From: Rhizobium sophorae
GTDB lineage: Bacteria > Pseudomonadota > Alphaproteobacteria > Rhizobiales > Rhizobiaceae
Length of the DNA stretch: 64,000 bases
Assembly: GCF_013087515.1 (NCBI RefSeq)
Contig: NZ_JABFCN010000066.1
Span: forward strand, 186,001-250,000
Reading direction: 5' to 3'
Shown one piece after another: positions 32,886-41,211 of the stretch; positions within the stretch are counted from its first letter, which is position 1, and the number at the start of each line of letters is the position of its first letter. The notes below the pieces were generated by a model. It was not told the DNA's origin. It did no database searches and worked only from the letters and a program-made list of their open reading frames with translations. Made by a program: the position numbers and the translations under genes.

Positions 32886-32929
32886 GCTGCAAATTCCTCA
32901 AATCGATTCCGAATTGAGGAATTTGCAGC
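32886..32929. repeat. Perfect 16-bp inverted repeat upstream of galM
   Basis: GCTGCAAATTCCTCAA (32886-32901) and TTGAGGAATTTGCAGC (32914-32929) are exact complements separated by 12 bases, ending 23 bp before the galM start. No T-tract follows, so it is not a simple terminator. It could be an operator or an RNA hairpin that masks the galM ribosome-binding region. Confidence 0.75.
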
Positions 32930-32952
32930 AGAGATAGAATGGACGGTCGATC

Positions 32953-33975
32953 ATGTCGGATAAGTTGGAGCGGGACGTTTTCGGGCAGACGAAGGCGGGC
33001 GAGACCGTCTATCGCGTCGAGATCAAGGGCGGCGGGCTGACGGCCAAGATCATCAGCTGGGGCGCAGTCATCCAGGACCTGCGTCTCGAGGGACATGATG
33101 CGCCGCTGCAGCTCGGCTTTGACGATTTCGACAGCTACCTTCTCTATTCGTCCTACTTCGGCGCAACGCCCGGCCGCTGCGCCAACCGCGTCGGCGGCGG
33201 CAGGTTCACGCTTGACGACAAGGACTATCAGCTCGAGCTGAATGAAAACGGCGTGACGCATCTGCATGGCGGCAGCGACAATATCGCCAAACGCAATTGG
33301 ACGATTGTCGAACATGACGTCGACCGCGTGGTGCTGAAGATCGTCGATCCCGATGGCCGCGCCGGGTATCCCGGCAATTGCACCATCCAGGCGACTTTCC
33401 GGGTGCATGGCAATGGTGAACTGTCGATCACCTACGAATCGACCAGCGACCAGCCGACGCTCGCCAATGTCTGCCAGCACGCCTATTTCAATCTCGACGG
33501 CCGTGAAGATGCACTTGGCCATGACATTATGATAGCCGCCGATCACTATCTGCCGACCGATGAGAAGCAGGTGCCGACCGGTGAGATCCGTCCCGTCGAG
33601 GGCACGGTATTCGATTTTCGCGAGATGGCGCCGATGAAGCGTTTCGTCGGCAATGAACAAGCGTTATACGACCATAATTTCTGCCTGTCAGGCGAGCGTA
33701 CCGCCAAGCGGAGCGTCGCGCTTGCCCGCAGCCTGTATTCCGGCGTGTCGCTGGAAGTGCGCAGCACGGAGCCAGGTGTGCAGTTCTATGCCGGCTTCAA
33801 GCTCGATGTCGGGGCTCCCGGCATCGGCGGTCGCAAATACGGCCCATTCGCCGGGTTCTGCCTGGAGACGCAGGTCTGGCCGGATGCCATCAATCACCAA
33901 GGTTTTCCGAATGCGGTCCTGCGCCCCGGCGAAGTGTTGCGCCAGGAGACGGATTATATCTTCTCCAAGAACTGA
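32953..33975 (+). CDS. galM: Aldose 1-epimerase (galactose mutarotase)
   Basis: 340-residue cytosolic beta-sandwich enzyme interconverting alpha and beta anomers of hexoses. Family landmarks are FGATPGRCANRVGGGRFTLDD, the catalytic-site NENGVTHLHGG, the second histidine in ANVCQHAYFNLDG, and the catalytic-base Glu in FAGFCLETQVWPDAINH near the C-terminus. Length is normal. The Shine-Dalgarno is weak (ATGGACGGTCGATC). It stands alone between metA and the amino-sugar operon, with a perfect inverted repeat just upstream and a terminator downstream. Confidence 0.94.
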   Translation: MSDKLERDVFGQTKAGETVYRVEIKGGGLTAKIISWGAVIQDLRLEGHDAPLQLGFDDFDSYLLYSSYFGATPGRCANRVGGGRFTLDDKDYQLELNENGVTHLHGGSDNIAKRNWTIVEHDVDRVVLKIVDPDGRAGYPGNCTIQATFRVHGNGELSITYESTSDQPTLANVCQHAYFNLDGREDALGHDIMIAADHYLPTDEKQVPTGEIRPVEGTVFDFREMAPMKRFVGNEQALYDHNFCLSGERTAKRSVALARSLYSGVSLEVRSTEPGVQFYAGFKLDVGAPGIGGRKYGPFAGFCLETQVWPDAINHQGFPNAVLRPGEVLRQETDYIFSKN

Positions 33976-34015
33976 GCGCCTGCGGACGCACGACTGTCAA
34001 ATTTGATCGCTATGA

Positions 34016-34050
34016 AACCCTTGCCAGTCTGCCGGCGAGGGTTTTTTCTT
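34016..34050 (+). terminator. Intrinsic terminator after galM
   Basis: AACCCTTGCC / GGCGAGGGTT stem (one wobble pair), 8-base loop and a T6 tract. Confidence 0.88.
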
Positions 34051-34077
34051 TCGGAACTCGATTTCTGTCTTGCCGAT

Positions 34078-34119
34078 TGGTTCTATATAGGTTCTATTGT
34101 GCGCCCATGGATAGAACCA
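34078..34119. promoter_or_regulatory. Candidate autoregulatory operator of the GntR gene
   Basis: TGGTTCTAT (34078-34086) is repeated directly as GGTTCTAT (34090-34097), 11 bp on, and inverted as ATAGAACCA (34111-34119) at the start of the coding region. The TGGTTCTATATAGG core resembles the TGGTCTAGACCA-type sites of NagR/DasR-like GntR proteins. Confidence 0.55.
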
Positions 34120-34880
34120 GTCTGATAGCGGAACTGAACAGCCGCGGCCTGCGCAGCGAGGCGCTGACCGGGCCGCTCTACAAGCGGCTGGCGCAGACGC
34201 TGACCGGCCTCATTCAGGAAGGACTGCTGAAGCCCGGCACCGCGCTGCCGGGTGAGCGCGACCTTGCCGAGGCTCTGAAGCTCGGCCGTGTCACCGTGCG
34301 CACCGCCTATCGAGATTTGATGGCATCCGGCGCACTGGAATCGCGCCACGGAAGCGGTACTTTCGTATCGAGCAGGGTGGAACGCATGGAACAGTCGCTG
34401 TGGCGGCTTTCCTCCTTCTCCGCCGACATGCGCTCGCGCGGGCGTCTGCCGGCCGCACGGATATTGTCGCGGGCGGTCAACACGCCGTCGCCGGAGGAAT
34501 CCTTCCTGCTCGGCCTCGGCGGCGACGAGCCGGTGCTGAGACTCGACCGCTTGCGCCTTGCCGACGGCCTGCCGCTGGCGATCGAACGCGCCGTGGTGCC
34601 GATCAAGTTCCTGGGGCACGATGCCGGCGGCGAGGGATCGCTCTACGATGCACTGACGGCCAGTGGCCACAGGCCTGTGCGCGCGCTGCAGCGGCTGACG
34701 GCGGTCACGCTCGATCCGTCCTCCGCCGCGATCCTGAACGTCAAGGCCGGCGCGCCGGCGCTTCTGATCGAACGTGTCTCGCGCCTGGAAGACCAGCGCG
34801 TGGTCGAATACACCCGCTCGCATTACCGCGGCGATGCCTATGATTTCGTTGCCGAATTGAGAATCGGAGATGACCTATGA
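34107..34880 (+). CDS. GntR-family (HutC/UTRA) regulator of amino-sugar use
   Basis: 257-residue repressor. The N-terminal GntR winged helix is LYKRLAQTLTGLIQEGLLKP, with PGERDLAEALKLGRVTVRTA, and the wing ESRHGSGTFV. The C-terminal UTRA ligand domain begins around FSADMRSRGRLPAARIL and ends VEYTRSHYRGDAYDFVAEL. The domain type and the adjacent genes suggest it senses GlcN-6-P or GlcNAc-6-P, like NagR. The start at 34107 is chosen by family length; the frame begins at 34077. It overlaps the next gene by 4 bp (ATGA). Confidence 0.9.
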   Translation: MDRTSLIAELNSRGLRSEALTGPLYKRLAQTLTGLIQEGLLKPGTALPGERDLAEALKLGRVTVRTAYRDLMASGALESRHGSGTFVSSRVERMEQSLWRLSSFSADMRSRGRLPAARILSRAVNTPSPEESFLLGLGGDEPVLRLDRLRLADGLPLAIERAVVPIKFLGHDAGGEGSLYDALTASGHRPVRALQRLTAVTLDPSSAAILNVKAGAPALLIERVSRLEDQRVVEYTRSHYRGDAYDFVAELRIGDDL

Positions 34881-35908
34881 ATGACAACCAGTCGCTGATG
34901 CTGCAGGAAGCCGGCCAATCGCCAGAGGTGGTCGCCACGCTGCTCGAAAAGGAAAAACCGGTCTTTGCCGAGATTGCCCGGCTGTTTTCGTCCGCCCGCC
35001 CAAGTGTGGTGACGACGGCGGCGCGCGGCTCCTCGGACCACGCCGCCACCTTCTTCAAATATCTCTTCGAGATCACCTGCGGCGTTCCGGTCGCCTCGGT
35101 CGGCCCCTCGATCGCTTCGGTCTATGGTGCGGCGCTGCATCTGAACGGCGGCGTCCATTTCACCGTCTCGCAGTCGGGTGCCAGCCCAGATATCGTCGCG
35201 CTGCAGGATGCGGCGAAGAAGGGCGGGGCAACGACGATCGCCGTCGTCAACGTCACCGACAGCCCGCTTGCGAAACAGGCCGATATCGTTCTCGGTCTCA
35301 ATGCCGGTGCTGAAAAGAGTGTCGCGGCGACAAAATCCTTCATCGCCTCGGTTGCAGCCCTTTCCGGCGTGACGGCTGCGATCAGCGGCGCGTCCGATCT
35401 GCAGGCCGCGCTCGTCAAACTGCCGGAGGCACTGTCGGCGACCGCGGGGATCGATACGGCGGCAGCCGAGGAGGTGCTCTTCAACGCGACCTCGCTCTAT
35501 ACGGCCGGCCGCGGCCCAGCCTTCGCGATCGCCCTCGAAGCGGCGCTGAAGGCCAAGGAAACCTCCGGCCTGCATGCCGAGGCCTTCTCGCTGGCAGAAC
35601 TGATGCATGGTCCGATGCGCCTGGTGCAACCGGGCTTCCCGATCGTCGCTTTTGCGCCGGACGATGCGGCCTTCGCCAACAATGTGCAGGCGCTGGAACG
35701 TCTGCAGAAACTCGGCGCGACCACAGTCGGCTTCTCGACGCAGCCGCTTTCCGGCGTCCATCTGCGCGTGCCGACGACGGGCAACGGCCTCGTCGATCCG
35801 CTGGTGTCGCTGCTCGTCTATTACCGGCTGATCGAGTCGGTGACGCGTCGCAAGGGCTTCGATCCCGACAAGCCGGCAAACCTGCTCAAGGTGACGGAGA
35901 CGGTCTGA
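34877..35908 (+). CDS. SIS-domain glucosamine-6-phosphate deaminase (NagB-II/AgaS type)
   Basis: 343-residue cytosolic protein with two SIS domains, homologous to the isomerase half of GlmS but without the glutaminase domain. Visible motifs are TAARGSSDHAATFFKYLFE, the phosphate loop SQSGASPDIV, AAEKSVAATK-like GAEKSVAATKSFIAS, and LKETSGLHAEAFSLAELMHG. Such stand-alone forms convert GlcN-6-P to fructose-6-P and ammonia, replacing the classic NagB. It lies between the regulator (4-bp overlap) and nagA (1-bp overlap), so it is translationally coupled to both. Confidence 0.9.
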   Translation: MNDNQSLMLQEAGQSPEVVATLLEKEKPVFAEIARLFSSARPSVVTTAARGSSDHAATFFKYLFEITCGVPVASVGPSIASVYGAALHLNGGVHFTVSQSGASPDIVALQDAAKKGGATTIAVVNVTDSPLAKQADIVLGLNAGAEKSVAATKSFIASVAALSGVTAAISGASDLQAALVKLPEALSATAGIDTAAAEEVLFNATSLYTAGRGPAFAIALEAALKAKETSGLHAEAFSLAELMHGPMRLVQPGFPIVAFAPDDAAFANNVQALERLQKLGATTVGFSTQPLSGVHLRVPTTGNGLVDPLVSLLVYYRLIESVTRRKGFDPDKPANLLKVTETV

Positions 35909-37059
35909 TGGCCCGCAAGATCTTCCTCGGCGCCCGCATCTTCGATGGCGAACGTTTCCATGACGACAAGGCACTCATCGTTGCCGATGGCCGCGTCGAA
36001 GCGATCGTCGCGAGAAACGACCTGCCGGATGGCGAGGTCGTGACGCTTGCCGGCGGCGTTCTGTCGGCCGGCTTCATCGATGCGCAAGTCAATGGCGGCG
36101 CCGGGCGGATGCTGAACGACGAGCCTTCCGCCGCCTCGATGGACATTATTGCCGGCGGGCACCGGCCCTATGGCACAACGTCGCTGTTGCCGACGCTGAT
36201 TACCGATACATCAGAAGCATCCGCTGCCGCGATCGAGGCGGCCAAGGAGGCCGTGAAGGCGAACCGCGGGGTTGCCGGCCTGCATCTCGAAGGCCCGCAT
36301 CTGGCGCCTGCGAGGAAGGGCGCGCATCTGGCCGAATTGATGCGGCCGGTGGGAGATCGCGACGTCAAGGCTTTCATCCGGGCGCGCGAGGCGATCGGCA
36401 CGCTGCTCGTCACCATGGCCGCCGAGCAGGTCACGGTTGCCCAGGTGCGGGAGCTTGCAGAGGCCGGCGTCACCGTCAGCATCGGTCATTCCGATTGTTC
36501 GAGCGAGGCGGCGGAGGAACGTTTCGATGCCGGGGCGCGCGGCGTCACGCATCTCTTCAACGCCATGAGCCAGCTCGGACACCGCACGCCCGGCCTCGTC
36601 GGCGCGGCGATCGATCATCCTTCGACCTGGTGCGGCATCATCGCCGACGGCCATCATGTCGATCCGAAGGCCCTGCGCACGGCGCTGCGCGCCAAGCGCG
36701 GCGAAGGCAAGCTGTTCTTCGTCACCGACGCGATGTCGCTCGTCGGGTCGGAGAGGGACTCGTTCACGCTGAACGGGCGTACCGTCCGGCGCGAAAGGGG
36801 CGGCTTCTGCTCGAAGCTGGTGCTTTCCGACGGCACGCTGGCCGGTTCCGATGTCGACATGATCTCGACGATCCGTTACGGCGTCACCTATCTCGACCTG
36901 ACGCTCGCCGAGGCGTTGCGCATGGCGACGCTTTATCCGGCCCGGTTCCTCAGGCTTGCCGATCGCGGCCATCTCTCGCCGGGTACGCGTGCCGATCTCG
37001 TGCATCTCACCGATGCGCTTGCCGTCACCGCCACCTGGCTCAGCGGCGAAGCGGCCTGA
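35908..37059 (+). CDS. nagA: N-acetylglucosamine-6-phosphate deacetylase
   Basis: 383-residue amidohydrolase that makes GlcN-6-P from GlcNAc-6-P, the substrate of the upstream deaminase. The TIM-barrel landmarks are FIDAQVNGGAGRMLNDE, the metal-binding Glu in LHLEGPHLAPARKGAH, the His ligands in VSIGHSDCSSEAAEE and GVTHLFNAMSQLGHRTPG, and the catalytic Asp in FFVTDAMSLVGS. Its start codon overlaps the preceding stop (TGATG). The SIS gene follows 17 bp downstream. Confidence 0.95.
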   Translation: MARKIFLGARIFDGERFHDDKALIVADGRVEAIVARNDLPDGEVVTLAGGVLSAGFIDAQVNGGAGRMLNDEPSAASMDIIAGGHRPYGTTSLLPTLITDTSEASAAAIEAAKEAVKANRGVAGLHLEGPHLAPARKGAHLAELMRPVGDRDVKAFIRAREAIGTLLVTMAAEQVTVAQVRELAEAGVTVSIGHSDCSSEAAEERFDAGARGVTHLFNAMSQLGHRTPGLVGAAIDHPSTWCGIIADGHHVDPKALRTALRAKRGEGKLFFVTDAMSLVGSERDSFTLNGRTVRRERGGFCSKLVLSDGTLAGSDVDMISTIRYGVTYLDLTLAEALRMATLYPARFLRLADRGHLSPGTRADLVHLTDALAVTATWLSGEAA

Positions 37060-37076
37060 AATCAAGGATAAGCCGG

Positions 37077-37805
37077 ATGACCGACATTACCGATGCCTAT
37101 TTCTCCAATCTGATTGGCCGGCTGGAGGAACTGAAGCAGACGCTTGCCCAGCCGATGGCGCAGGCAGCAGCCGTCATCCTCGATGCCGCCCGCGGCGACA
37201 AGCGCGTCTATGTCTTCGGCACCGGCCATTCGCATATGCTGGCGGAAGAGGTGCACTATCGTGCCGGCGGGCTCGCCTTCACCGTGCCGGTGCTCGTCGG
37301 CTCGGCGATGCTGCACGAGGGTGCGGTCATCAGTTCGGTCTATGAGCGCACGCAAGGCCTGGTGCGGCCGATGCTGGAGCGCTACGGCATGCAGCCGGGC
37401 GATGTCATCATCATCGCCTCCAATTCCGGCGTGAACGCCGCGCCGATCGAGGCCGCCGACTATGCGCGCGAAATCGGCGCAAAGGTGATTGCCATCACGT
37501 CGATCGCCTATTCCTCAGCGATCGCCAATGGCCGCCGGCGGCTCGCCGACGTGGCCGATGTAGTGCTCGACAACGGGCTGCCACCGGGTGACGCCGTTGT
37601 CGATCTCGAAGGCACGGGGCTTCGGGTTGGGCCAGTCTCGACGGCGGTCGGGGTGACCGTGATCAATGCGATCTTCGCCGAAGTCGCCTCGGAGCTTTCG
37701 AAATCCGGCGATGCACCGGTCTATCTCAGCGCCAACATGCCGGGTGCCGCCGAGATCAACCAGAAGCTCGTGCGGAAATACCGGCCGCGCAACCCGCATC
37801 TTTGA
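37077..37805 (+). CDS. SIS-domain sugar isomerase/binding protein (UPF0309-like)
   Basis: 242-residue protein with one SIS domain: RVYVFGTGHSHMLAEEVHYR and the loop IIIASNSGVNAAPIEAADYA. The later segment GDAVVDLEGTGLRVGPVSTA is typical of the UPF0309 group. The group is thought to bind phosphosugars; the exact reaction is unknown. AAGGA lies 8 bases before ATG 37077; the frame stays open far into nagA but the alternative starts have no support. It completes the amino-sugar operon and may handle a related substrate such as a MurNAc-6-P-like or GlcNAc-6-P-like compound. Confidence 0.85.
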   Translation: MTDITDAYFSNLIGRLEELKQTLAQPMAQAAAVILDAARGDKRVYVFGTGHSHMLAEEVHYRAGGLAFTVPVLVGSAMLHEGAVISSVYERTQGLVRPMLERYGMQPGDVIIIASNSGVNAAPIEAADYAREIGAKVIAITSIAYSSAIANGRRRLADVADVVLDNGLPPGDAVVDLEGTGLRVGPVSTAVGVTVINAIFAEVASELSKSGDAPVYLSANMPGAAEINQKLVRKYRPRNPHL

Positions 37806-37816
37806 AGGTGGCGGAC

Positions 37817-37844
37817 ACAAAAAAAGGCCGGGATGAGCCGGCCT
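37817..37844 (-). terminator. Terminator of efp, possibly bidirectional
   Basis: On the minus strand AGGCCGG / CCGGCCT with a 6-base loop is followed by T8, 23 bp past the efp stop. On the plus strand it ends the amino-sugar operon with a weaker T-tract. Confidence 0.85.
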
Positions 37845-37867
37845 CTTCGATAGGCTGAAACCAGGGA

Positions 37868-38437
37868 TCAATCCTTGGCGCGTTCGACGTAGGAATTGTC
37901 TTCCGTGGCGATGACGACGCGGGTGCCGGCATTGATGTGCGGCGGCACCATGGTGCGCACGCCGTTTGACAACATGGCCGGCTTGTAGGAGGACGATGCC
38001 GTCTGGCCCTTGACGACCGGTTCCGTCTCGGTGATTTCGAGCGTGACATGGCGCGGCATCTGGATCGCCAGCGCAATGCCTTCATGCATTGACAGAACGC
38101 AGGTCATGCCTTCCTGCAGATAAGCCTTGTCGTCCCCCATCGTGTCGACATCGACGACGACCTGATCGTAGTTTTCAGGGTTCATGAAGTGAAAGCCTTC
38201 GCCGTCCTCGTAGAGGAATTGATGGTTCACGTCCTCGACGAAGGCGCGCTCGACTTGTTCGGTGGTGCGCCAACGCTCGGAAACCTTCACGCCGTCGACG
38301 ATGCGACGCATGTCGACCTGTGTGACCGGCGTGCCCTTGCCCGGATGAAAGTTCTGGGCGGTGAGAACGACGTAGAGCTTGCCGTCGACATCGAGAACGT
38401 TGCCCTTGCGGACCGAAGAGGCGATGACCTTGACCAT
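37868..38437 (-). CDS. efp: Translation elongation factor P
   Basis: 189-residue factor that relieves ribosome stalling at polyproline. The three beta-barrel domains are complete, ending NAGTRVVIATEDNSYVERAK. The modified residue is Lys34 in NFHPGKGTP, the position that EpmA beta-lysylates. The start at 38437 (MVKVIASSVRKGN) gives the exact family length and lysine number; the longer frame adds 28 non-homologous residues. AAGGAAG lies upstream. Divergent from epmA and epmB, which encode its modification enzymes, with about 150 bp between the starts. Confidence 0.96.
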   Translation of the reverse strand: MVKVIASSVRKGNVLDVDGKLYVVLTAQNFHPGKGTPVTQVDMRRIVDGVKVSERWRTTEQVERAFVEDVNHQFLYEDGEGFHFMNPENYDQVVVDVDTMGDDKAYLQEGMTCVLSMHEGIALAIQMPRHVTLEITETEPVVKGQTASSSYKPAMLSNGVRTMVPPHINAGTRVVIATEDNSYVERAKD

Positions 38438-38584
38438 AAGACTTCCTTGTAACTCGGCTTTCGGCGTCGTAGATGACTGTCGAGACGCCCGAAGACGCAA
38501 ATGTTTTTCTTTGGGGCGCAACTAACCTAAAATCCGGGAAATAGCCACCCCCCATACCGGCTTCTCCGGCGAAGAAAGCTTGGA

Positions 38585-39646
38585 ATGAACTCTTCGGCGA
38601 AAGCATCCCCCTGGTGGACCCCGTCCGTGCATGCCGACCGCCGCCCGTTCCTGATCGGGCGCAATGCGATCCAGGCGGCGTTGCGGGGGTTTTTCGCGCG
38701 CGAGGATTTTATCGAGGTGGATACGGCGGTGCTGCAGATCTCTCCCGGCAATGAGGCGCATCTGCATGCCTTCGCCACCGAAGCAATGACGACGGATGGG
38801 CGAAAGGCGCCGTTTTACCTGCACACCTCGCCGGAGTTTGCCTGCAAGAAGCTGCTTGCGGCGGGCGAGGAGCGCATCTCGTGTTTTGCCCATGTCTATC
38901 GCAACCGCGAGCGCGGGCCGCTGCATCATCCTGAGTTCACCATGCTCGAATGGTATCGGGCCGGCGAAAGCTACGAGAGCCTGATGATGGATTGCGTGCG
39001 GCTTCTGGCGCTTGCGACTGAGACGGCAAAGACCGGCAAGCTTGTCTATCGCGGCGCCGAGAGCGATCCCTTCGCCGGGCCGGAGCGGATCAGTGTTGCC
39101 GAAGCGTTCGAGCGTCATGCCGGCATCGATCTTCTCGCCTCCGTGGCCGCCGACGGTTCGACTGACCGCGGCCATCTGGCGGCCGAGACGAAGCGCGTCG
39201 GCATGCGTGTTGCCGATGACGACGGCTGGGCCGATCTCTTCAGCCGGGTGCTTGTGGAAAAGATCGAGCCGCGTCTCGGTTTCGGCAGCATCACCATCCT
39301 CGACGAATATCCGATCTCGGAGGCAGCCCTTGCGCGTCCCTCGGCACGCGACCCGAGGGTTGCCGAGCGTTTCGAACTCTATGCCTGCGGCGTCGAGCTT
39401 GCGAACGGCTTCGGCGAGCTCACCAATGCTGCCGAACAGCGGCGGCGGTTCGAGATCGAGATGGCCGAGAAGGCGCGGGTCTACGGCGAGACCTATCCGA
39501 TCGACGAGGATTTCCTCGCTGCGCTGCCGCTGATGCCTGATGCAAGCGGCGTCGCGCTCGGCTTCGACCGGCTGGTGATGCTGGCGACGGGCGCATCGCG
39601 TATCGATCAGGTGCTCTGGGCGCCGGTTGCGGAGTACGGAAGATGA
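38585..39646 (+). CDS. epmA: EF-P--(R)-beta-lysine ligase (GenX/PoxA)
   Basis: 353-residue paralogue of the lysyl-tRNA synthetase catalytic core without the anticodon-binding domain. The class II motifs are visible: FIEVDTAVLQISPGNEAHLH, CFAHVYRNRERGPLHHPEFT (motif 2), and GVALGFDRLVMLATG (motif 3). It attaches (R)-beta-lysine to Lys34 of EF-P. It overlaps epmB by 4 bp, and efp is divergent, so the full substrate-modifier set is grouped here. Confidence 0.95.
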   Translation: MNSSAKASPWWTPSVHADRRPFLIGRNAIQAALRGFFAREDFIEVDTAVLQISPGNEAHLHAFATEAMTTDGRKAPFYLHTSPEFACKKLLAAGEERISCFAHVYRNRERGPLHHPEFTMLEWYRAGESYESLMMDCVRLLALATETAKTGKLVYRGAESDPFAGPERISVAEAFERHAGIDLLASVAADGSTDRGHLAAETKRVGMRVADDDGWADLFSRVLVEKIEPRLGFGSITILDEYPISEAALARPSARDPRVAERFELYACGVELANGFGELTNAAEQRRRFEIEMAEKARVYGETYPIDEDFLAALPLMPDASGVALGFDRLVMLATGASRIDQVLWAPVAEYGR

Positions 39647-40695
39647 ATGCCGTCAAGCCGATCAAGAGTGTCGACGACCTAGTGAAGGCGGGGCTTGCCG
39701 CGCCGGCCGACCGCGCGGCGCTCGAGGCGGTTGCCGCACGTTACGCGATTGCCCTGACGCCTGTCGTCACCAGGCTGATCGATCGAGCCGATCCTGACGA
39801 TCCGATCGCACGGCAATTCGTGCCCGATGCAGCTGAACTCACGATCGCCCCGGAAGAACGCGCCGATCCGATCGGCGATCATTCCCACAGCCCTGTCGAA
39901 GGAATCGTTCACCGCTATCCCGATCGTGTCTTGCTCAAGGCCGTGCATGTCTGCCCGGTCTATTGCCGCTTCTGCTTCCGACGCGAAATGGTGGGGCCGC
40001 AGGGCCTCGGCACGCTCGATGCCGCGGCGATGCAGGCCGCTTTCGATTATATCAGCGGTCACGAGGAGATCTGGGAGGTCATCCTCACCGGCGGCGATCC
40101 GCTGGTGCTTTCCTCGCGCCGGCTCGGCGAGATCATGGAGGCGCTTGCCGGCATCGCGCATGTGAAGATCGTGCGGTTCCACACACGTGTTCCGGTCGTC
40201 GATCCCGAGAAGATCGATGCGGCGCTGATCGACGCGCTGAGGGCCAGCGGCAAGACAGTGTATGTGGCGCTGCACGCCAACCATGTCAGCGAACTGACGC
40301 CGGAAGCGCGGGCTGCCTGCGGCCGCCTCGTCGATGCCGGCATCGCCATGGTCAGCCAGTCGGTGCTGCTCAAGGGTGTCAACGACGATCCCGACGTGCT
40401 GGCGAAGCTGATGAAGGCCTTCGTCGAAATCCGCGTCAAACCCTATTACCTCCATCATCCGGATCTGGCGCCCGGCACCAGTCATTTCAGAGTGACGATC
40501 GAGGAGGGTCAGGAGATCGTCGCGGCGCTGCGCGGCCGGATTTCCGGTCTCTGCCAGCCGGCCTACATCCTCGATATCCCAGGCGGTCACGGCAAGGCCG
40601 TCATCAGTGGAAGCGCGATCCGAGCGACCGGCGACGGATGTTATTCCGTCACCGATTATCGCGGCGGCGAGCATTCCTATCCCCCGGCCGATTGA
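39643..40695 (+). CDS. epmB: EF-P beta-lysylation protein, lysine 2,3-aminomutase-like
   Basis: 350-residue radical-SAM enzyme that isomerises lysine to (R)-beta-lysine for EpmA. The [4Fe-4S] cluster cysteines are Cys104, Cys108 and Cys111 in HVCPVYCRFCFRREMVG. ILTGGDPLVLSSRRL is the SAM/PLP region, and the C-terminal PAYILDIPGGHGKAVISG is typical of the aminomutase family. It is shorter than clostridial lysine aminomutases, as expected for EpmB. Start overlaps the epmA stop (ATGA). Confidence 0.94.
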   Translation: MNAVKPIKSVDDLVKAGLAAPADRAALEAVAARYAIALTPVVTRLIDRADPDDPIARQFVPDAAELTIAPEERADPIGDHSHSPVEGIVHRYPDRVLLKAVHVCPVYCRFCFRREMVGPQGLGTLDAAAMQAAFDYISGHEEIWEVILTGGDPLVLSSRRLGEIMEALAGIAHVKIVRFHTRVPVVDPEKIDAALIDALRASGKTVYVALHANHVSELTPEARAACGRLVDAGIAMVSQSVLLKGVNDDPDVLAKLMKAFVEIRVKPYYLHHPDLAPGTSHFRVTIEEGQEIVAALRGRISGLCQPAYILDIPGGHGKAVISGSAIRATGDGCYSVTDYRGGEHSYPPAD

Positions 40696-40959
40696 GACAT
40701 AACGCGGCGTTTTGCGTGTCATTTCTGTACTCGCCACGCCACAAACCAGACTGTGTCGCAGTATCGAAATTACCTTAAGTCATTGATTTAACGTGGTTGT
40801 TTACGACGGTGCGGGAATGATCGCTAAAATCCTAACTATGAGCCTCAGTCATATTTAACTCAATAAATTAGCGGAATGTTCTGTTTTCCGCACTAAAAGA
40901 ACGCTCATGACAAGGCGATGAACGCCGGTTCGGGATCATGGGAATCTTGGAGTGATGGG

Positions 40960-41211
40960 ATGAATAAGGCAATCCGCGACCTCGTAGCCAAATTCGGCAA
41001 GCTTCCTGGGTCGATCGACCAGGTCGCCGACGACGCCGATCTTTATGCGGCAGGTTTGACGTCCTTTGCTTCCGTGCAGTTGATGCTCGGCCTCGAAGAG
41101 GCCTTCGACATCGAATTTCCCGACAATCTCCTGAACCGCAAGTCCTTCGCGAGCATCTCGGCCATCGCCAGGACCGTCGATCTCATCCGGGACGGCCGGA
41201 AGGTCGCCTGA
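40960..41211 (+). CDS. Acyl/aminoacyl carrier protein
   Basis: 83-residue helical, acidic carrier. The phosphopantetheine attachment site is Ser35 in DLYAAGLTSFASVQLMLG, where GLTS takes the place of the usual GxDS. The second helix region EEAFDIEFPDNLLNRKSF is that of an ACP. GGAG lies seven bases before ATG 40960. Its stop overlaps the next start (TGATG). Small carriers next to amino acid:[carrier protein] ligases are the known acceptors of the amino acid, so this is probably the dedicated partner rather than the fatty-acid AcpP. Confidence 0.92.
   Translation: MNKAIRDLVAKFGKLPGSIDQVADDADLYAAGLTSFASVQLMLGLEEAFDIEFPDNLLNRKSFASISAIARTVDLIRDGRKVA

Noticed and set aside
40770..40870. CtrA-like TTAA motifs upstream of the carrier-protein gene
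   Set aside because: The pairs TTAA...TTAAC have spacers of eight or nine bases or mismatched halves instead of TTAA-N7-TTAA.
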